DNA of 64,000 bases from Deinococcus arcticus (lineage in GTDB: Bacteria > Deinococcota > Deinococci > Deinococcales > Deinococcaceae): the NCBI RefSeq assembly GCF_003028415.1, contig NZ_PYSV01000018.1, positions 5,681-69,680 on the forward strand, written 5' to 3'. Numbering within the stretch: the first letter of the stretch is position 1; every line of letters starts with the position of its first letter. Below, in pieces: positions 37,509-46,541 of the stretch. The translations under genes were made by a program, and so were the position numbers. Under the pieces are notes generated by a model, which was not told the origin of the DNA, did not search any database, and worked only from the letters and a program-made list of their open reading frames with translations.

Positions 37509-40046
37509 GGGCAGGTATTCCAGAAAATAACTGGTCGACGTCATGGTGCCATTGCGGGTCAGCAGAGTCGCGCCGCCTTGGCTGTTCAGCGCCAGCCCTT
37601 CAATAAGGCCGTGTACCGGCAGCGTGCGGTTGCTGAGTGTCTCGACGTCAATCAGCGAGGCGCCGGCGTACCCTGTTCCCCAAAGCCAGTTGGGCTGAGC
37701 ATGGTCAAAGCCGATCACCTGATTGGGACGGTCTCCTGGCAGATTGAAGAGCGTAACGGCACCGTTCAGGCCCAGCCGGCGCAGGCCCAGGCCGGTGCCT
37801 ATGGACCAGATATTGCCTGAGTTGTCCACGGCAATGTGCGTGTGCTGATTGTTTCCGCCCACATCTACTTTGCGGGTTGCCATAGAGGTTGTGTCAGTCA
37901 GCGTGGCCATATCCCCTTCCTGGCCCTGGAAGACCACAAAGCGCCCATTGTTGCTGATCAGGAATGTGCTGCGGTAGACGTAGCCATAGTTCACATCGCT
38001 GCCTGCAGGAACAATATCGTCTGCTCCAGGGGCCCAGTAGGCAAGCTGACTGGTGACAGCGCCTGAAGTGCTGGTGCCCTGGATCAACCAGATCCGTCCC
38101 TGGGCATCAGTGGTGGCGGTCATGGCAAATATGCTCCGGTTATAGAGAAGCGGATGGTCGAACGTGCTCACTTGGCCATGGACATCTATTTTCCAGCCGT
38201 TGCCCGTGCGCTGCGACAGAACGAGAAGATCACCCTGAGACGTGCTGACTCGGGTTACCCCGGAATCTGGAATGGTCACGGGCGCACTGGGCACTCCATT
38301 CACATAACGGGTAAAGGTTGCCGTCTCTGCGCCAGTCTGTGGATTGAATGTTGAGGCGGTGCGCACCCAGACGCCGTGAGCGGAAGGCGTCAGGGCTCCA
38401 GCTTCCTGGCCCAGCAGGAAGCTGGTGGGCAACACCCTCAGGCGGCCAGAGGCGCCTGTATCACCAGGGGCCAGATCGGGTGAGGTGGCCTTAAAGTTGA
38501 AGATCCCCAGTGCAGTCTCCGCTGTCGTGTAGACAGTTGTCTGGATATCAGCAGTGGCACCGGGCGTCAGATCAACGGTCACAGGGTCAGCTGTGACGCC
38601 AGGAGGAAGGTCCCGAAGCGTAACGGTGGTGCGGCCACCGAAACCGTGGACACTTCGCACACGAAGTTGAACAGTCCCTGATTTCCCTCGGTCGACCTGA
38701 GCGCTGCCTGTAAGAATTTCCAGCGTTGCTGCCGGCTGCGGAACGTAGAGGGAGGCAGCGGCCTCCACCAGAAGTTTTCCGCTGCGCGCCTGCACCTTCA
38801 GCGGGTACGATCCAGCCAGAAGCTGGTTGGCGCCTGTCAATTGCACCTGCGTCGCGGCTGTGTCTGTCAGATTGACTTCTGTGGCTGCGGCACTCACCCC
38901 ATCAGGCAGGCCCAGGAGGCTGAGCGTCACAGGCCCTTTGAACTGATTGTGCGCTTGCAGCTGAAGGGCCAACTTGGCCGACCCGTTGCGCTCGAGGGTC
39001 ACCTGGGCGTTCGGGAGCCGCATGGAGAAGGAAGGACGCTCATCGCGCAGCTGACCGAGAATAGTGTTCAGAGCAGCCCCTGACGCAGAGGTCATCCGCA
39101 GCTCAAAAGATTGTGTGTTGGCCGGGCCGCTGTAGCGGAAAGTCAGTGTGGTGTTCAGGCGCTGGGGTGCGAGGCCCAGGCCAGCCAAAAAGGGATGAAC
39201 GTGTTGCTGGGCGCTCAGGGCTGAGAGGTTGATGGTCGCTGGTTCGACTGTCAGACCAGGTAAGGACGTACTGAGGCGCAGTTCACCACTGAATCCTCCT
39301 ACCTGGAAGAAGGTGACAGGCACCTGCACCGGGTCATCGCTGGTCAAGGTGATATTCAACGATGACGGAGATGTCACGACAGAGGGAGTGAACCGCAAAC
39401 CCCGCAACTCTGTTCTGGCCTCTGCGCTGGGCGTCCGCATAAACAGGGTAGTACTGTTGGAGGCATACTCTACGGCGTTCCAGCCCTGCTTCAACTTCAA
39501 GTCATACTCGACTCGCCCGCTCATCCCGCAAGAGGCAACGCCCTGTGCAGATGCAGCTTGCTCACTGTAAATGCGGGCCACCACACTGCCGCTCAGCGTG
39601 GCGCCAGAGAGGAAATGCTCGGTCACCGTGCCCATGGGATCACCGTCAGTGCTCACGACGTATAACCGGCTCAGGCGATAGATATTGGTGTTGCCAGAGC
39701 TGCTGCCTGTGAAGGTACACCCACTGTTCTGAGGGGGCAGCAGCGTCACAGGCGTAACCTGAGAAGGGCGTTGGGTCAGCGGGAAGCGAAGAGTTCCTGG
39801 CGCGGTGATGGTCCCCTCATTTGAGGCGCTGATCTCGTTCAGGCTGGCCAGCAGCACCTTCCCATGCGGAAAAGTGGTGCCCACAACCTCACCGCTGATG
39901 ATGTCGTCCTTCAGCGTGGTCTTTACTGGTTCTGGAGAGGGCGGTGTGGGCGGCTCTGGGTTTTGTGGTCCAGTACAGGCCAGCAGCACAAAGGGCAGTA
40001 TGCCTAGAGCTGCTCTTGGATAAAGCGGTTTTGGTCTACTCCTCAT
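37506..40046 (-). CDS. large lipoprotein with Ig-like repeats and a C-terminal beta-propeller-like region
   Basis: An 846-residue surface lipoprotein: lipobox FVLLACTG, then TGPQNPEPPTPPSPEP linker. Residues about 210-570 contain repeated beta-sandwich units with the pattern TLRDLPPGVTADPVTVDL / SLLGLPDGVSAAATEVNL / STSLPGLTVEPATINL, typical of bacterial Ig/DUF-like surface repeats. From about 590 a propeller-like region follows (DAQGRIWLIQGTS, DNSGNIWSIGTGLGLRRL, GLIEGLALNSQGG). No catalytic motif is recognised. Base composition is less GC-rich than the neighbours, which may mark acquisition. TAACCT lies 9 nt before the ATG. Confidence 0.75.
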   Translation of the reverse strand: MRSRPKPLYPRAALGILPFVLLACTGPQNPEPPTPPSPEPVKTTLKDDIISGEVVGTTFPHGKVLLASLNEISASNEGTITAPGTLRFPLTQRPSQVTPVTLLPPQNSGCTFTGSSSGNTNIYRLSRLYVVSTDGDPMGTVTEHFLSGATLSGSVVARIYSEQAASAQGVASCGMSGRVEYDLKLKQGWNAVEYASNSTTLFMRTPSAEARTELRGLRFTPSVVTSPSSLNITLTSDDPVQVPVTFFQVGGFSGELRLSTSLPGLTVEPATINLSALSAQQHVHPFLAGLGLAPQRLNTTLTFRYSGPANTQSFELRMTSASGAALNTILGQLRDERPSFSMRLPNAQVTLERNGSAKLALQLQAHNQFKGPVTLSLLGLPDGVSAAATEVNLTDTAATQVQLTGANQLLAGSYPLKVQARSGKLLVEAAASLYVPQPAATLEILTGSAQVDRGKSGTVQLRVRSVHGFGGRTTVTLRDLPPGVTADPVTVDLTPGATADIQTTVYTTAETALGIFNFKATSPDLAPGDTGASGRLRVLPTSFLLGQEAGALTPSAHGVWVRTASTFNPQTGAETATFTRYVNGVPSAPVTIPDSGVTRVSTSQGDLLVLSQRTGNGWKIDVHGQVSTFDHPLLYNRSIFAMTATTDAQGRIWLIQGTSTSGAVTSQLAYWAPGADDIVPAGSDVNYGYVYRSTFLISNNGRFVVFQGQEGDMATLTDTTSMATRKVDVGGNNQHTHIAVDNSGNIWSIGTGLGLRRLGLNGAVTLFNLPGDRPNQVIGFDHAQPNWLWGTGYAGASLIDVETLSNRTLPVHGLIEGLALNSQGGATLLTRNGTMTSTSYFLEYLP

Positions 40047-40181
40047 TTATTCTCAAGGTTACCGCCTTCATTCGCCGGACGAAGTGCAAAGATGACACGT
40101 TTGTAGGGCTTTCTCTGTGTCTACAGGCCCAGAGGGCGGACACCGTGACCCAATCCCCCCTCCCCGCCGCTGCCCCCCCTC

Positions 40182-40187
40182 TACACT
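40182..40187 (+). promoter_or_regulatory. leaderless -10 element (MrfA-like helicase)
   Basis: TACACT, 7 nt before GTG 40195, deciding against the ATG at 40117. Confidence 0.65.
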
Positions 40188-40194
40188 GAACCCC

Positions 40195-42834
40195 GTGCTG
40201 CCCGCCCGCTCTCCCTTTGCCCGCCTGGACGGCTTTCTGCGTGACACCCTGGGCAGCGGCGCCACCCGGCTGCACGAGGAAGAGGCCCAGGCGGCCCGCA
40301 CCGTGGCGGTGGGCGACCTGGGCTGGAGCGGCGCCGTGGCGCGCGGGTTTGGCTTCCCCGAGGTCTACGCCCACCAGGCCCAGACCTATAAGCTGATGCG
40401 GGCGGGCGGCCACGTGATCATCACCACGCCCACCGCCAGCGGCAAAACCGGCGCCTTTTTTCCGGGCGTCTTTGACCGGCTGGAACGCGATCCCCAGGCC
40501 ACGGCCCTGTTCGTCTACCCCCTGGTGGCCCTGGGCCAGGACCAGCGCGACAAGCTGCTGGCCTTCAAGGCGCGCGGCGGCTTCCCCTGGGAGGTGGCGG
40601 CCTTTCAGGGCTCGGCGCAGGGCAGCGAGGTGTTCCGGCCCGGTGTACGCATGGTGACGGCCACGCCCGACAAGCTGCACTGGTCGCTGACCCAGCCGGG
40701 CATGCGCGAGTTTCTGAAGGGGCTGTCCTTTCTGGTGCTGGACGAAGCCCACACCTACCGGGGTGGCTTTGGCTCGGAGGTGGCTGGGATGCTGCGCCGC
40801 CTGCTGGCGCTGGCGCGCGCGCTGGGGGCGAACCCCCAGGTGGTTCTGAGCACCGCCACCATTGGCAACCCGGCCGAATTTGCCCGCGAACTGACCGGCG
40901 TAGAAGCCACAGAGGTCAGTGAATCGGGGGCGGCACGCCACGGCAAGCGCTACGTGCTGGCCGACCACAGGGGCCAGCCGCGCCGCTTCTGGAACGCGGT
41001 CATGGACGCCAGCGAGCGCTACGATCTGAAGGTGCTGGCCTTTTTCCGGGGCCGCTCGCGCGCGGCGCGGCTGTATTCCACGTACCGCGCCCAGCCGGGG
41101 TACGCCCGCCGCGCCCACCTGTACATGGCCGGCACCAGCGACCGCGAGGGCCGCCTGTCTGAATTCCGCCGCGCCCGCAGCGGGGTGATGTTCGCCACCA
41201 ACGCCCTGGAAGCCGGTGTGGACATTGGCGACCTGGAAGTGGTGATTATTGACGGCTATCCCGGCAGCCGCATGGCCTTTCGCCAGATGGCCGGCCGCGC
41301 GGGGCGCATTGCGCCGGGGGTCGTGCTGTACCTGCCCGCGCTGAACGAACAGGGGGTGCCGCTGCCCGCCGACGCCTTTTACAGCAACGCGGGAAATTTT
41401 CTGGAACTGCTGACCGGCCCCATTGAAAAGGCGGTGGTGGAGGCGCAGAACCCCTATCTCTCGCCCCGGCACCAGGCCCGCGCCAACGAGGAATTCCGGC
41501 TGGCGGGTCTGGCCCTGCCCCACGAGCCCCGCATAGCCCCCCGCTACTGGAATCTGCGCGGCGAGGGCAGCCTGAAATACGCCGTGGTCGAGGCTGCTGA
41601 CTGGGAGAAGCTGGGGTCAAAGGCCCTGGACGCCCCGCTGGAAAGTCCCAGCCAGCACTACGCCCTGACGGAAAAGCACGAGGGCGCGGTGTTTACCCTG
41701 GACGGCCAGGGCTACAAGGTGCTGCGCTGGGACGAGCACCCGGCGGGCACGGCGATTGTGGTGGAACGCTACGACGCCGCCAACCTGTTCACGCGCGGGC
41801 TGTCGGCCACGCTGGTGACCCCTGTGGGGATGGGCGAGTGGGTGCGCCGGGGCCCACTGGCCTACCGCTGCGGCGAGGTGAGCATTCGGCGGCGCTACGC
41901 GGGCTACCAGATGTTGCGGCAGGTGTTCGAGCGGGTATGCGTGGGCTGCGACCGTGAACCCGGCCCCACCGAGCGCAGCTGCGCCCGCTGTGGGGGCCGT
42001 ATTCAGGACCGGATGCAGGACCACAAGCTCAGCGAGCACCTGTACGACCAGCCCACCGAACTGCCGGCCTTCCGCACGAGTGCCCTGGAAATTGGCCTGG
42101 ACCCGCGCGCCACCGAGCGGCCCACCGCTGTGGCCCACACCCTCAAGCATCTGCTGCACAAGGTGACCCCCGAACGGATTGCCTGCGACGAGAACGACCT
42201 CGCCAGCGCCTTTCGTGAGGGCCGCGACACCTACTTTTTCCTGTACGACGACTGGCTGGGCGGCCTGGGGGTGGCGCGGCGGGCTTACGAGCAGATGGAC
42301 GCCCTGCTGGAACGCGCCCTGGGGCTGGTGTCCAAGGCCTGCTGTCAGAACGCGCACGGCTGTTACGAGTGCATTGCCGCCTCCCGCTGTTTTTCGCCCA
42401 CCCTGCCGGGCGGCGAGCGCCGACCCACCGACAAGCACGCCACCCGGCTGTTTCTGGAAAGCCTGCCCGGGATGCCGGTGCGCGCGGCCCTGCCCGCCGC
42501 CCCCCTGCCCGATGCCGAGCCGCTGCCCGACGAGGTTGCCCTGCCCCCCAGCTGGCCGCTGCAGGCGCGCGAACTGCTGGACCTGCACGGCCTGTCCCTG
42601 CCCGAGGTCAGCGCCCGCCTGGGGATTCCCAGCCGGGAACTCCAGCGCGCTGTCAGCACCACCGAGCCGCTGCGGCTGCAGCACGCCAAGTTTGGCACCG
42701 GGGTGTTCATGCAGGGCTTTCACCAGGGCGAGCGGCGCGAGGTGCTGGTGTATTTCCCGGGCGTGGGGCAAAAGCGCCTGCTGCTGAAGTTTGCGGGGCT
42801 GAGTGTGGTAGGCGGGGCCGCCGCCCCGGCCTGA
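40195..42834 (+). CDS. DEAH-box helicase with DUF1998 domain (MrfA/Hrq1-like)
   Basis: An 879-residue superfamily 2 helicase. Walker A TTPTASGKTGAFF near residue 83, DEAH in SFLVLDEAHTYRG near 180, motif III LSTATIGNP, and the second RecA lobe with MFATNALEAGVDIGDLEVVI and RQMAGRAGR. The C-terminal DUF1998 region has four zinc-binding Cys pairs in reach (CVGCDREP, CARCGG, CCQNAHGCYECIAASRC). B. subtilis MrfA of this family acts in repair of mitomycin C lesions (established for MrfA); a DNA-repair role here is inferred. An extra 70-residue tail follows the zinc region (LPEVSARLGIPSRELQ). The GTG start fits the leaderless box. Confidence 0.9.
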   Translation: MLPARSPFARLDGFLRDTLGSGATRLHEEEAQAARTVAVGDLGWSGAVARGFGFPEVYAHQAQTYKLMRAGGHVIITTPTASGKTGAFFPGVFDRLERDPQATALFVYPLVALGQDQRDKLLAFKARGGFPWEVAAFQGSAQGSEVFRPGVRMVTATPDKLHWSLTQPGMREFLKGLSFLVLDEAHTYRGGFGSEVAGMLRRLLALARALGANPQVVLSTATIGNPAEFARELTGVEATEVSESGAARHGKRYVLADHRGQPRRFWNAVMDASERYDLKVLAFFRGRSRAARLYSTYRAQPGYARRAHLYMAGTSDREGRLSEFRRARSGVMFATNALEAGVDIGDLEVVIIDGYPGSRMAFRQMAGRAGRIAPGVVLYLPALNEQGVPLPADAFYSNAGNFLELLTGPIEKAVVEAQNPYLSPRHQARANEEFRLAGLALPHEPRIAPRYWNLRGEGSLKYAVVEAADWEKLGSKALDAPLESPSQHYALTEKHEGAVFTLDGQGYKVLRWDEHPAGTAIVVERYDAANLFTRGLSATLVTPVGMGEWVRRGPLAYRCGEVSIRRRYAGYQMLRQVFERVCVGCDREPGPTERSCARCGGRIQDRMQDHKLSEHLYDQPTELPAFRTSALEIGLDPRATERPTAVAHTLKHLLHKVTPERIACDENDLASAFREGRDTYFFLYDDWLGGLGVARRAYEQMDALLERALGLVSKACCQNAHGCYECIAASRCFSPTLPGGERRPTDKHATRLFLESLPGMPVRAALPAAPLPDAEPLPDEVALPPSWPLQARELLDLHGLSLPEVSARLGIPSRELQRAVSTTEPLRLQHAKFGTGVFMQGFHQGERREVLVYFPGVGQKRLLLKFAGLSVVGGAAAPA

Positions 42835-42842
42835 GCCCGCGC

Positions 42843-42872
42843 TTGACCGGCCCCGGGGGGCGCCGCTATACT
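42843..42872 (+). promoter_or_regulatory. promoter of tRNA-Gln
   Basis: TTGACC (42843-42848), 18-nt spacer, TATACT (42867-42872), ending 26 nt before the tRNA. Confidence 0.8.
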
Positions 42873-42898
42873 CGGGCCCGCCGAGAAACGGCAACCAT

Positions 42899-42972
42899 AG
42901 GGATATGGTGTAATGGCAGCACAACAGATTTTGGATCTGTTTGTCTAGGTTCGAATCCTAGTATCCCTGCCA
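42899..42972 (+). tRNA. tRNA-Gln (UUG anticodon)
   Basis: Acceptor arms AGGGATA and TATCCCT, anticodon stem ACAGA/TCTGT with loop TTTTGGA (anticodon TTG, reading CAA), T-arm CTAGG-TTCGAAT-CCTAG, discriminator G and encoded CCA (42970-42972). Confidence 0.97.
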
Positions 42973-42978
42973 GACTGT

Positions 42979-43014
42979 GCGGCTCTCCGACCTACCGGGG
43001 AGCCGCTTCTGCTT
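42979..43014 (+). terminator. intrinsic terminator of tRNA-Gln
   Basis: GCGGCTCTCC (42979-42988) and GGGGAGCCGC (42997-43006) form a 10-bp stem with one G-U pair, followed by TTCTGCTTGGG. Confidence 0.75.
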
Positions 43015-43209
43015 GGGTTTGGCAGTGGACTTTGGGCCGGCAGCGCTCCCCTCATGAGACAAAACGTGACCGGGCTCATGTTGCGTCAGCTGGCCTTCAC
43101 CGCCCGTCAGGCAGCGGGGCCTACCTTGGTGACAGAGGCACAGTTGGTTGGCCCACACGGCCCGGCCCCAGGCCGGGCGGCGGCGCCCTGTGCCCTCCGG
43201 GAGTCCATC

Positions 43210-43800
43210 ATGAACAAACTTGCCCTGCCCGTCCTCCTGACCGCCTCCCTGCTGGGCGCCCTGTCGGCGCCCGCCGCCGCCGCGCCGCAACTGAGCGCCC
43301 AGAGCATCATCGTGAACCCGGTGCCCACCACCCTGCAGGCGCGGGTGTGGGTGGACCGCGACCGCAGCGGCAACGCGGTGCCCAGCTACCGCGTGGGCGA
43401 CCGCATTACCCTGTACGCCACGGTCAACGAGAACGCCCACGTGTACCTGTTCAACGTGAACCCCGACGGCACCGTGGACCAGATTCTGCCCAACCGCTTT
43501 TCGGGCAGCACCTACCTGCGCGCCGGGCAGACCCGCGCCTTTCCCAGCAGCCGCGACCGCTTTACCTTCGACGTGGCGGGCCCCGAGGGCCTGAACCGCG
43601 TGCTGGTGGTGGCCAGCCGCCGCCCGCTGAACCTGAATGAACTCAGCTCGTACGCGGCGGGGCAGGACTTTGCCACCGTGAAGCCCACCACCACGCCCGG
43701 CTTTGCCCAGGCCCTGAGCATCGTGGTCAACCCCGTGCAGCGGCCCATACCTCAGCAGGACTGGACCAGCGACGCGGCCGCCTACAACGTGGAATACTGA
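43210..43800 (+). CDS. DUF4384 surface protein, short paralogue
   Basis: A 196-residue exported protein with signal peptide residues 1-24 (MNKLALPVLLTASLLGALS). The remainder is one DUF4384 domain: AQSIIVNPVPTTLQARVWVD, HVYLFNVNPDGTVDQILPN, RLSG-type turn, ASRRPLNLNELSS and QALSIVVNPV near the end. It matches the first half of the protein at 28298, without the PEGA domain. Probably a cell-envelope component of unknown function. GGGAG lies 7 nt before the ATG, and the gene ends with its own terminator. Confidence 0.85.
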   Translation: MNKLALPVLLTASLLGALSAPAAAAPQLSAQSIIVNPVPTTLQARVWVDRDRSGNAVPSYRVGDRITLYATVNENAHVYLFNVNPDGTVDQILPNRFSGSTYLRAGQTRAFPSSRDRFTFDVAGPEGLNRVLVVASRRPLNLNELSSYAAGQDFATVKPTTTPGFAQALSIVVNPVQRPIPQQDWTSDAAAYNVEY

Positions 43801-43808
43801 AGACCAAG

Positions 43809-43866
43809 AGAGCCGGCCGGCCGGAACCTTATGGTGCCCGGTCGGCCGGCTCTGCTGGTTTTTCTT
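43809..43866 (+). terminator. intrinsic terminator of the short DUF4384 gene
   Basis: AGAGCCGGCCG (43809-43819) and CGGCCGGCTCT (43843-43853), with an inner CCGG/CCGG extension, followed by GGTTTTTCTTTG. It overlaps the end of the convergent thioesterase gene. Confidence 0.85.
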
Positions 43867-44215
43867 TGCGGCTCACCGTGCCCTGGAACAGGGCCATCAG
43901 TTCCCAGTCGGCCTCGCGGCGCACCTCCACGCGGTAGATGCCCAGGGTGCGGCCCACGCGCTCCGGGGTGGCCAGGGCCACGAGCACGTCGCCGGCGCGG
44001 GCCTGGCGCACAAAGCTCATGTGGGTATCAATGGCCACCCCCTGCGCGCCCAGGTTGCTGATGATGAACAGGGCCTCGTCGGCCAGGCCAAAGATCACGC
44101 CGTTGTGGGCGCTGCCGCGCCGGTTCAGCGCCGCGTCCCCTACCGTCACGGTCACGCGGGTCAGTTCAGGTAAAGCCTCCTGCACGGTCATGCCCAGGTG
44201 ATCGGCGTAGCTCAT
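43829..44215 (-). CDS. PaaI-family hotdog thioesterase
   Basis: A 128-residue hotdog-fold acyl-CoA thioesterase. NRRGSAHNGVIFGLADEALFIISNLG carries the catalytic Asn/Gly and Asp/Glu positions of the PaaI branch. IDTHMSFVRQARAGDVLVALA and GRTLGIYRVEV complete the fold. The acyl group cannot be assigned; phenylacetyl-CoA pathway genes are not nearby. TACCCT lies 6 nt before the ATG. Confidence 0.85.
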   Translation of the reverse strand: MSYADHLGMTVQEALPELTRVTVTVGDAALNRRGSAHNGVIFGLADEALFIISNLGAQGVAIDTHMSFVRQARAGDVLVALATPERVGRTLGIYRVEVRREADWELMALFQGTVSRKEKPAEPADRAP

Positions 44216-44221
44216 GGCCCC

Positions 44222-44227
44222 AGGGTA
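44222..44227 (-). promoter_or_regulatory. leaderless -10 element (thioesterase)
   Basis: TACCCT on the minus strand, 6 nt before ATG 44215. Confidence 0.55.
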
Positions 44228-44243
44228 GGGGAGAGCTCGGGGG

Positions 44244-45080
44244 TTAAACGTGTGGACGGTAGGGCCACGCCACCTCGCCGGCCGGGTCGTCGGGGCCGGC
44301 CCCGTCCCAGTCGTGGGGGTAGACCTCGCGGGGGCTCAGCTCGCCGCACTGGCCCCGGGCCTGCGCGGCGGCAGCGGCAGCGTCGTAGGCCGCCAGAATG
44401 GCCGGAAACTCGAACTGGGCCCGGCTGAGGGTCACATAGGCTTCCGCGTGGGCGGGTTCCACGCGCAGGGCCACCTCACCCGCCGGCTGCAGCGCGCCGC
44501 TGTAGGGCACGCAGACCTCAATGGGGCCGTCGCTGTCGGCGTTGACCTCGCCGTGGTAGATGACAAAGGGCGCACCTGCAGCCTCGGCGCCCTGCTCACG
44601 CAGGGTCTGAAACAGCGTGGCCATGCCCTGCGAGATGGCGCCGGGCAGTTCAGGCACGTACACATGGCGGGTCAGCGTGGCGACGTTCTGGGCAGGCACG
44701 GTGCGGGTCTGGGGGGCAGGGAGGGTCATGGGGGTCTCTCCTTCAAGGTGTCCAATGAGGTGGCGGGTCAGGGTGCGCCGCTGGCGGTGACTGGCCTCCA
44801 GCGCGGCGAGGTGCACCCGCAGCGCCCCGGGCCGTTCGGGCGCAGGTGTGTCTAGCAGGGCGCGAATGGTGCTCAGGGGCATATCGGTCTGGCGCAGCAG
44901 GGCAATCAGGCGGGCCTCGGCCAGTTGCGCGTGGCCGTACAGGCGGTAGCCGCTCTGAGGGTCCACCTGCGCGGGGGCCAGCAGCCCCAGTTCCGCGTAC
45001 AGCCGCAGGGCCTTGGGGCTCAGACGGCTGGCCTGCGCAAAAGCGCCGATGGTCATGAGGAGTGGGGCGGGGGTGGTCAT
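44244..45080 (-). CDS. MerR-family regulator with GyrI-like effector-binding domain
   Basis: A 278-residue transcription factor. N-terminal winged helix (LLMTIGAFAQASRLSPKALRLYAELGLL, GYRLYGHAQLAEARLIALLRQTDMPL), a dimerisation coiled coil (ALEASHRQRRTLTRHLIGHLE), and a C-terminal BmrR/GyrI-like domain (RTVPAQNVATLTRHVYVPELPGAI, FVIYHGEVNADSDGPIEVCVPY). Such proteins sense hydrophobic drugs or other small molecules. Its targets are unknown; the DUF2268 gene upstream and the thioesterase gene downstream are candidates. CCGGAGGA precedes the ATG by 9 nt. Confidence 0.9.
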   Translation of the reverse strand: MTTPAPLLMTIGAFAQASRLSPKALRLYAELGLLAPAQVDPQSGYRLYGHAQLAEARLIALLRQTDMPLSTIRALLDTPAPERPGALRVHLAALEASHRQRRTLTRHLIGHLEGETPMTLPAPQTRTVPAQNVATLTRHVYVPELPGAISQGMATLFQTLREQGAEAAGAPFVIYHGEVNADSDGPIEVCVPYSGALQPAGEVALRVEPAHAEAYVTLSRAQFEFPAILAAYDAAAAAAQARGQCGELSPREVYPHDWDGAGPDDPAGEVAWPYRPHV

Positions 45081-45134
45081 GGTCGGGTGTCCTCCGGAGG
45101 TAGACCCAGCGTGCGCCCTGCCCCTGGGGAAAGG

Positions 45135-45773
45135 TCAAGGGCCAGCCGACCAGCTGTGTTCAAACGCGCTGGCGGGGGTATGGGCGTGGTCGGCCGCCGT
45201 GCCGCCGTGAAGGTGCAGAAACCGGCCCACCAGTTCAAAGCCCAGGGCGTAGCCGCCCCAGCGGGGCAGGTCCTGGTCCTCAGAGCCAAAAAACCAGGCG
45301 TGGTGGGTGTAAGGCCCCTGCAGCGCTGGGCTGGCCCGCGCCCACAGGCGGTTCAGGTCGGTGGTCGGCTGCGCGTAGATGGGCGTCTCACGGCGTTCCA
45401 GCCGTTCATGGTGCTGGGCCAGCCCCTCGCTCACCAGCGCTTCGAGCAGGGTGGAGCCGTAACCGACACTGCGCCAGCGGGCGGCGTGGTGCAGTTCATG
45501 GGCCAGGGTGGCGGGCAGTTCTGTGCGCCACGAGGCCGCAAAGTTGGGGTTGCTGGGCGTTACAGAAATCAGCACACTGTGGCCGTCAGGCGCTGAACCC
45601 ACCAGACCTATTTCGGGAATGGTCCACGGTGAGCAGTGAATCACGGTGTCCAGGGCGTCGAGCGCCAGGGCTTCGGCGTGCCGGTCCAGGGCGGTGCGCG
45701 CCACACGGCGCACCTCGTCGGCCAGCGCTGGGGTGAGTCGTTGCCCGGCGTCAAGCAGATAGAGCGAGAGCAT
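45135..45773 (-). CDS. DUF2268-type predicted Zn-dependent protease
   Basis: A 212-residue protein with the zinc-protease signature LPATLAHELHHAARW near residue 90 and a downstream SEGLAQHHER that may give the third ligand, as in DUF2268 proteins. HSVLISVTPSNPNF precedes the motif. There is no signal peptide, so it would act in the cytoplasm. Substrate unknown. TAGGGT lies 6 nt before the ATG. Confidence 0.75.
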   Translation of the reverse strand: MLSLYLLDAGQRLTPALADEVRRVARTALDRHAEALALDALDTVIHCSPWTIPEIGLVGSAPDGHSVLISVTPSNPNFAASWRTELPATLAHELHHAARWRSVGYGSTLLEALVSEGLAQHHERLERRETPIYAQPTTDLNRLWARASPALQGPYTHHAWFFGSEDQDLPRWGGYALGFELVGRFLHLHGGTAADHAHTPASAFEHSWSAGP

Positions 45774-45779
45774 GGCCGC

Positions 45780-45804
45780 ACCCTAACGGCTCGGGGCTTA
45801 CCCT
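45780..45804. promoter_or_regulatory. divergent leaderless -10 elements (DUF2268 / GDPD)
   Basis: TAGGGT on the minus strand (45780-45785) serves ATG 45773 and TACCCT on the plus strand (45799-45804) serves ATG 45812. Only 38 bp separate the two start codons, so the -35 regions of the two genes must overlap the opposite gene. Confidence 0.55.
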
Positions 45805-45811
45805 GAAGCCC

Positions 45812-46495
45812 ATGACCCCCCTCCTGTTGGGCCACCGGGGCGCGCCGGTGCGGGCGCCCGAGAACACGCTGCTGGGCTTTCAGGCGGCGCTGGACGCGGG
45901 GCTGGACGGCGTGGAGCTGGACGTGCGGCGCCTCCTGGACGGCACGCTGGTGGTGCACCACGACGAGGCGCTGCCCGGTGGGCGGCGCCTGACCGCCCTC
46001 AACCGGTCCGACCTGCCCGCGCACGTCCCCACCCTGAACGCTGCGCTGGCCTGGGCCGCCGACACGGGCGCGGTTGTGAACGTGGAGCTGAAGTTCGAGG
46101 GGCCCTGGCCCGATGACCGCGTGGCAGGCACGCTGCGGGCGATCACCGCCCATGGCCTGACGCGGCGGGTGATCGTAAGTTCGTTTCTGCCCACGCTGCT
46201 GCGGGCGGCCCGGGATCTGGCCCCGCAGATTGAACGCGGCCTGCTGATTCACCGCGCTTACCCCGCCCCGCTGTTGCGCGCCGGCATGCGCTGGACCGGC
46301 TGCGGCGCCCTGCACGCCGAGGTGGGCACAGTGAACGCGCCCCTGCTGGCCCTGGCCCGCGCGCAGGGCTGGCGGGTGCATGCCTGGACGGTGAACGACC
46401 CCGCCGAGGTGCGCCGCCTGACCGCCCTGGGCGTGGACGGCCTGATTGGAGACGAGCCGGATGTCTTGCTGCGCGCGCGGTTGACCAACCCCTGA
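45812..46495 (+). CDS. ugpQ: glycerophosphodiester phosphodiesterase
   Basis: A 227-residue cytoplasmic GDPD that hydrolyses glycerophosphodiesters to glycerol-3-phosphate and an alcohol. Conserved LLLGHRGAPVRAPENTLLGFQ (catalytic His and metal Glu), VELDVRRLLDGTLVVHHDEAL (metal and catalytic residues), VVNVELKFE and the C-terminal VHAWTVNDPAEVRRLTALGVDGLIGDEPD are all present. Full length. A larger exported GDPD fusion is encoded 46 nt downstream on the same strand. Confidence 0.92.
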   Translation: MTPLLLGHRGAPVRAPENTLLGFQAALDAGLDGVELDVRRLLDGTLVVHHDEALPGGRRLTALNRSDLPAHVPTLNAALAWAADTGAVVNVELKFEGPWPDDRVAGTLRAITAHGLTRRVIVSSFLPTLLRAARDLAPQIERGLLIHRAYPAPLLRAGMRWTGCGALHAEVGTVNAPLLALARAQGWRVHAWTVNDPAEVRRLTALGVDGLIGDEPDVLLRARLTNP

Positions 46496-46541
46496 CGACC
46501 AGCGCACCCCGGCCTGACGAACACCACGCACCGTAAAGAAT

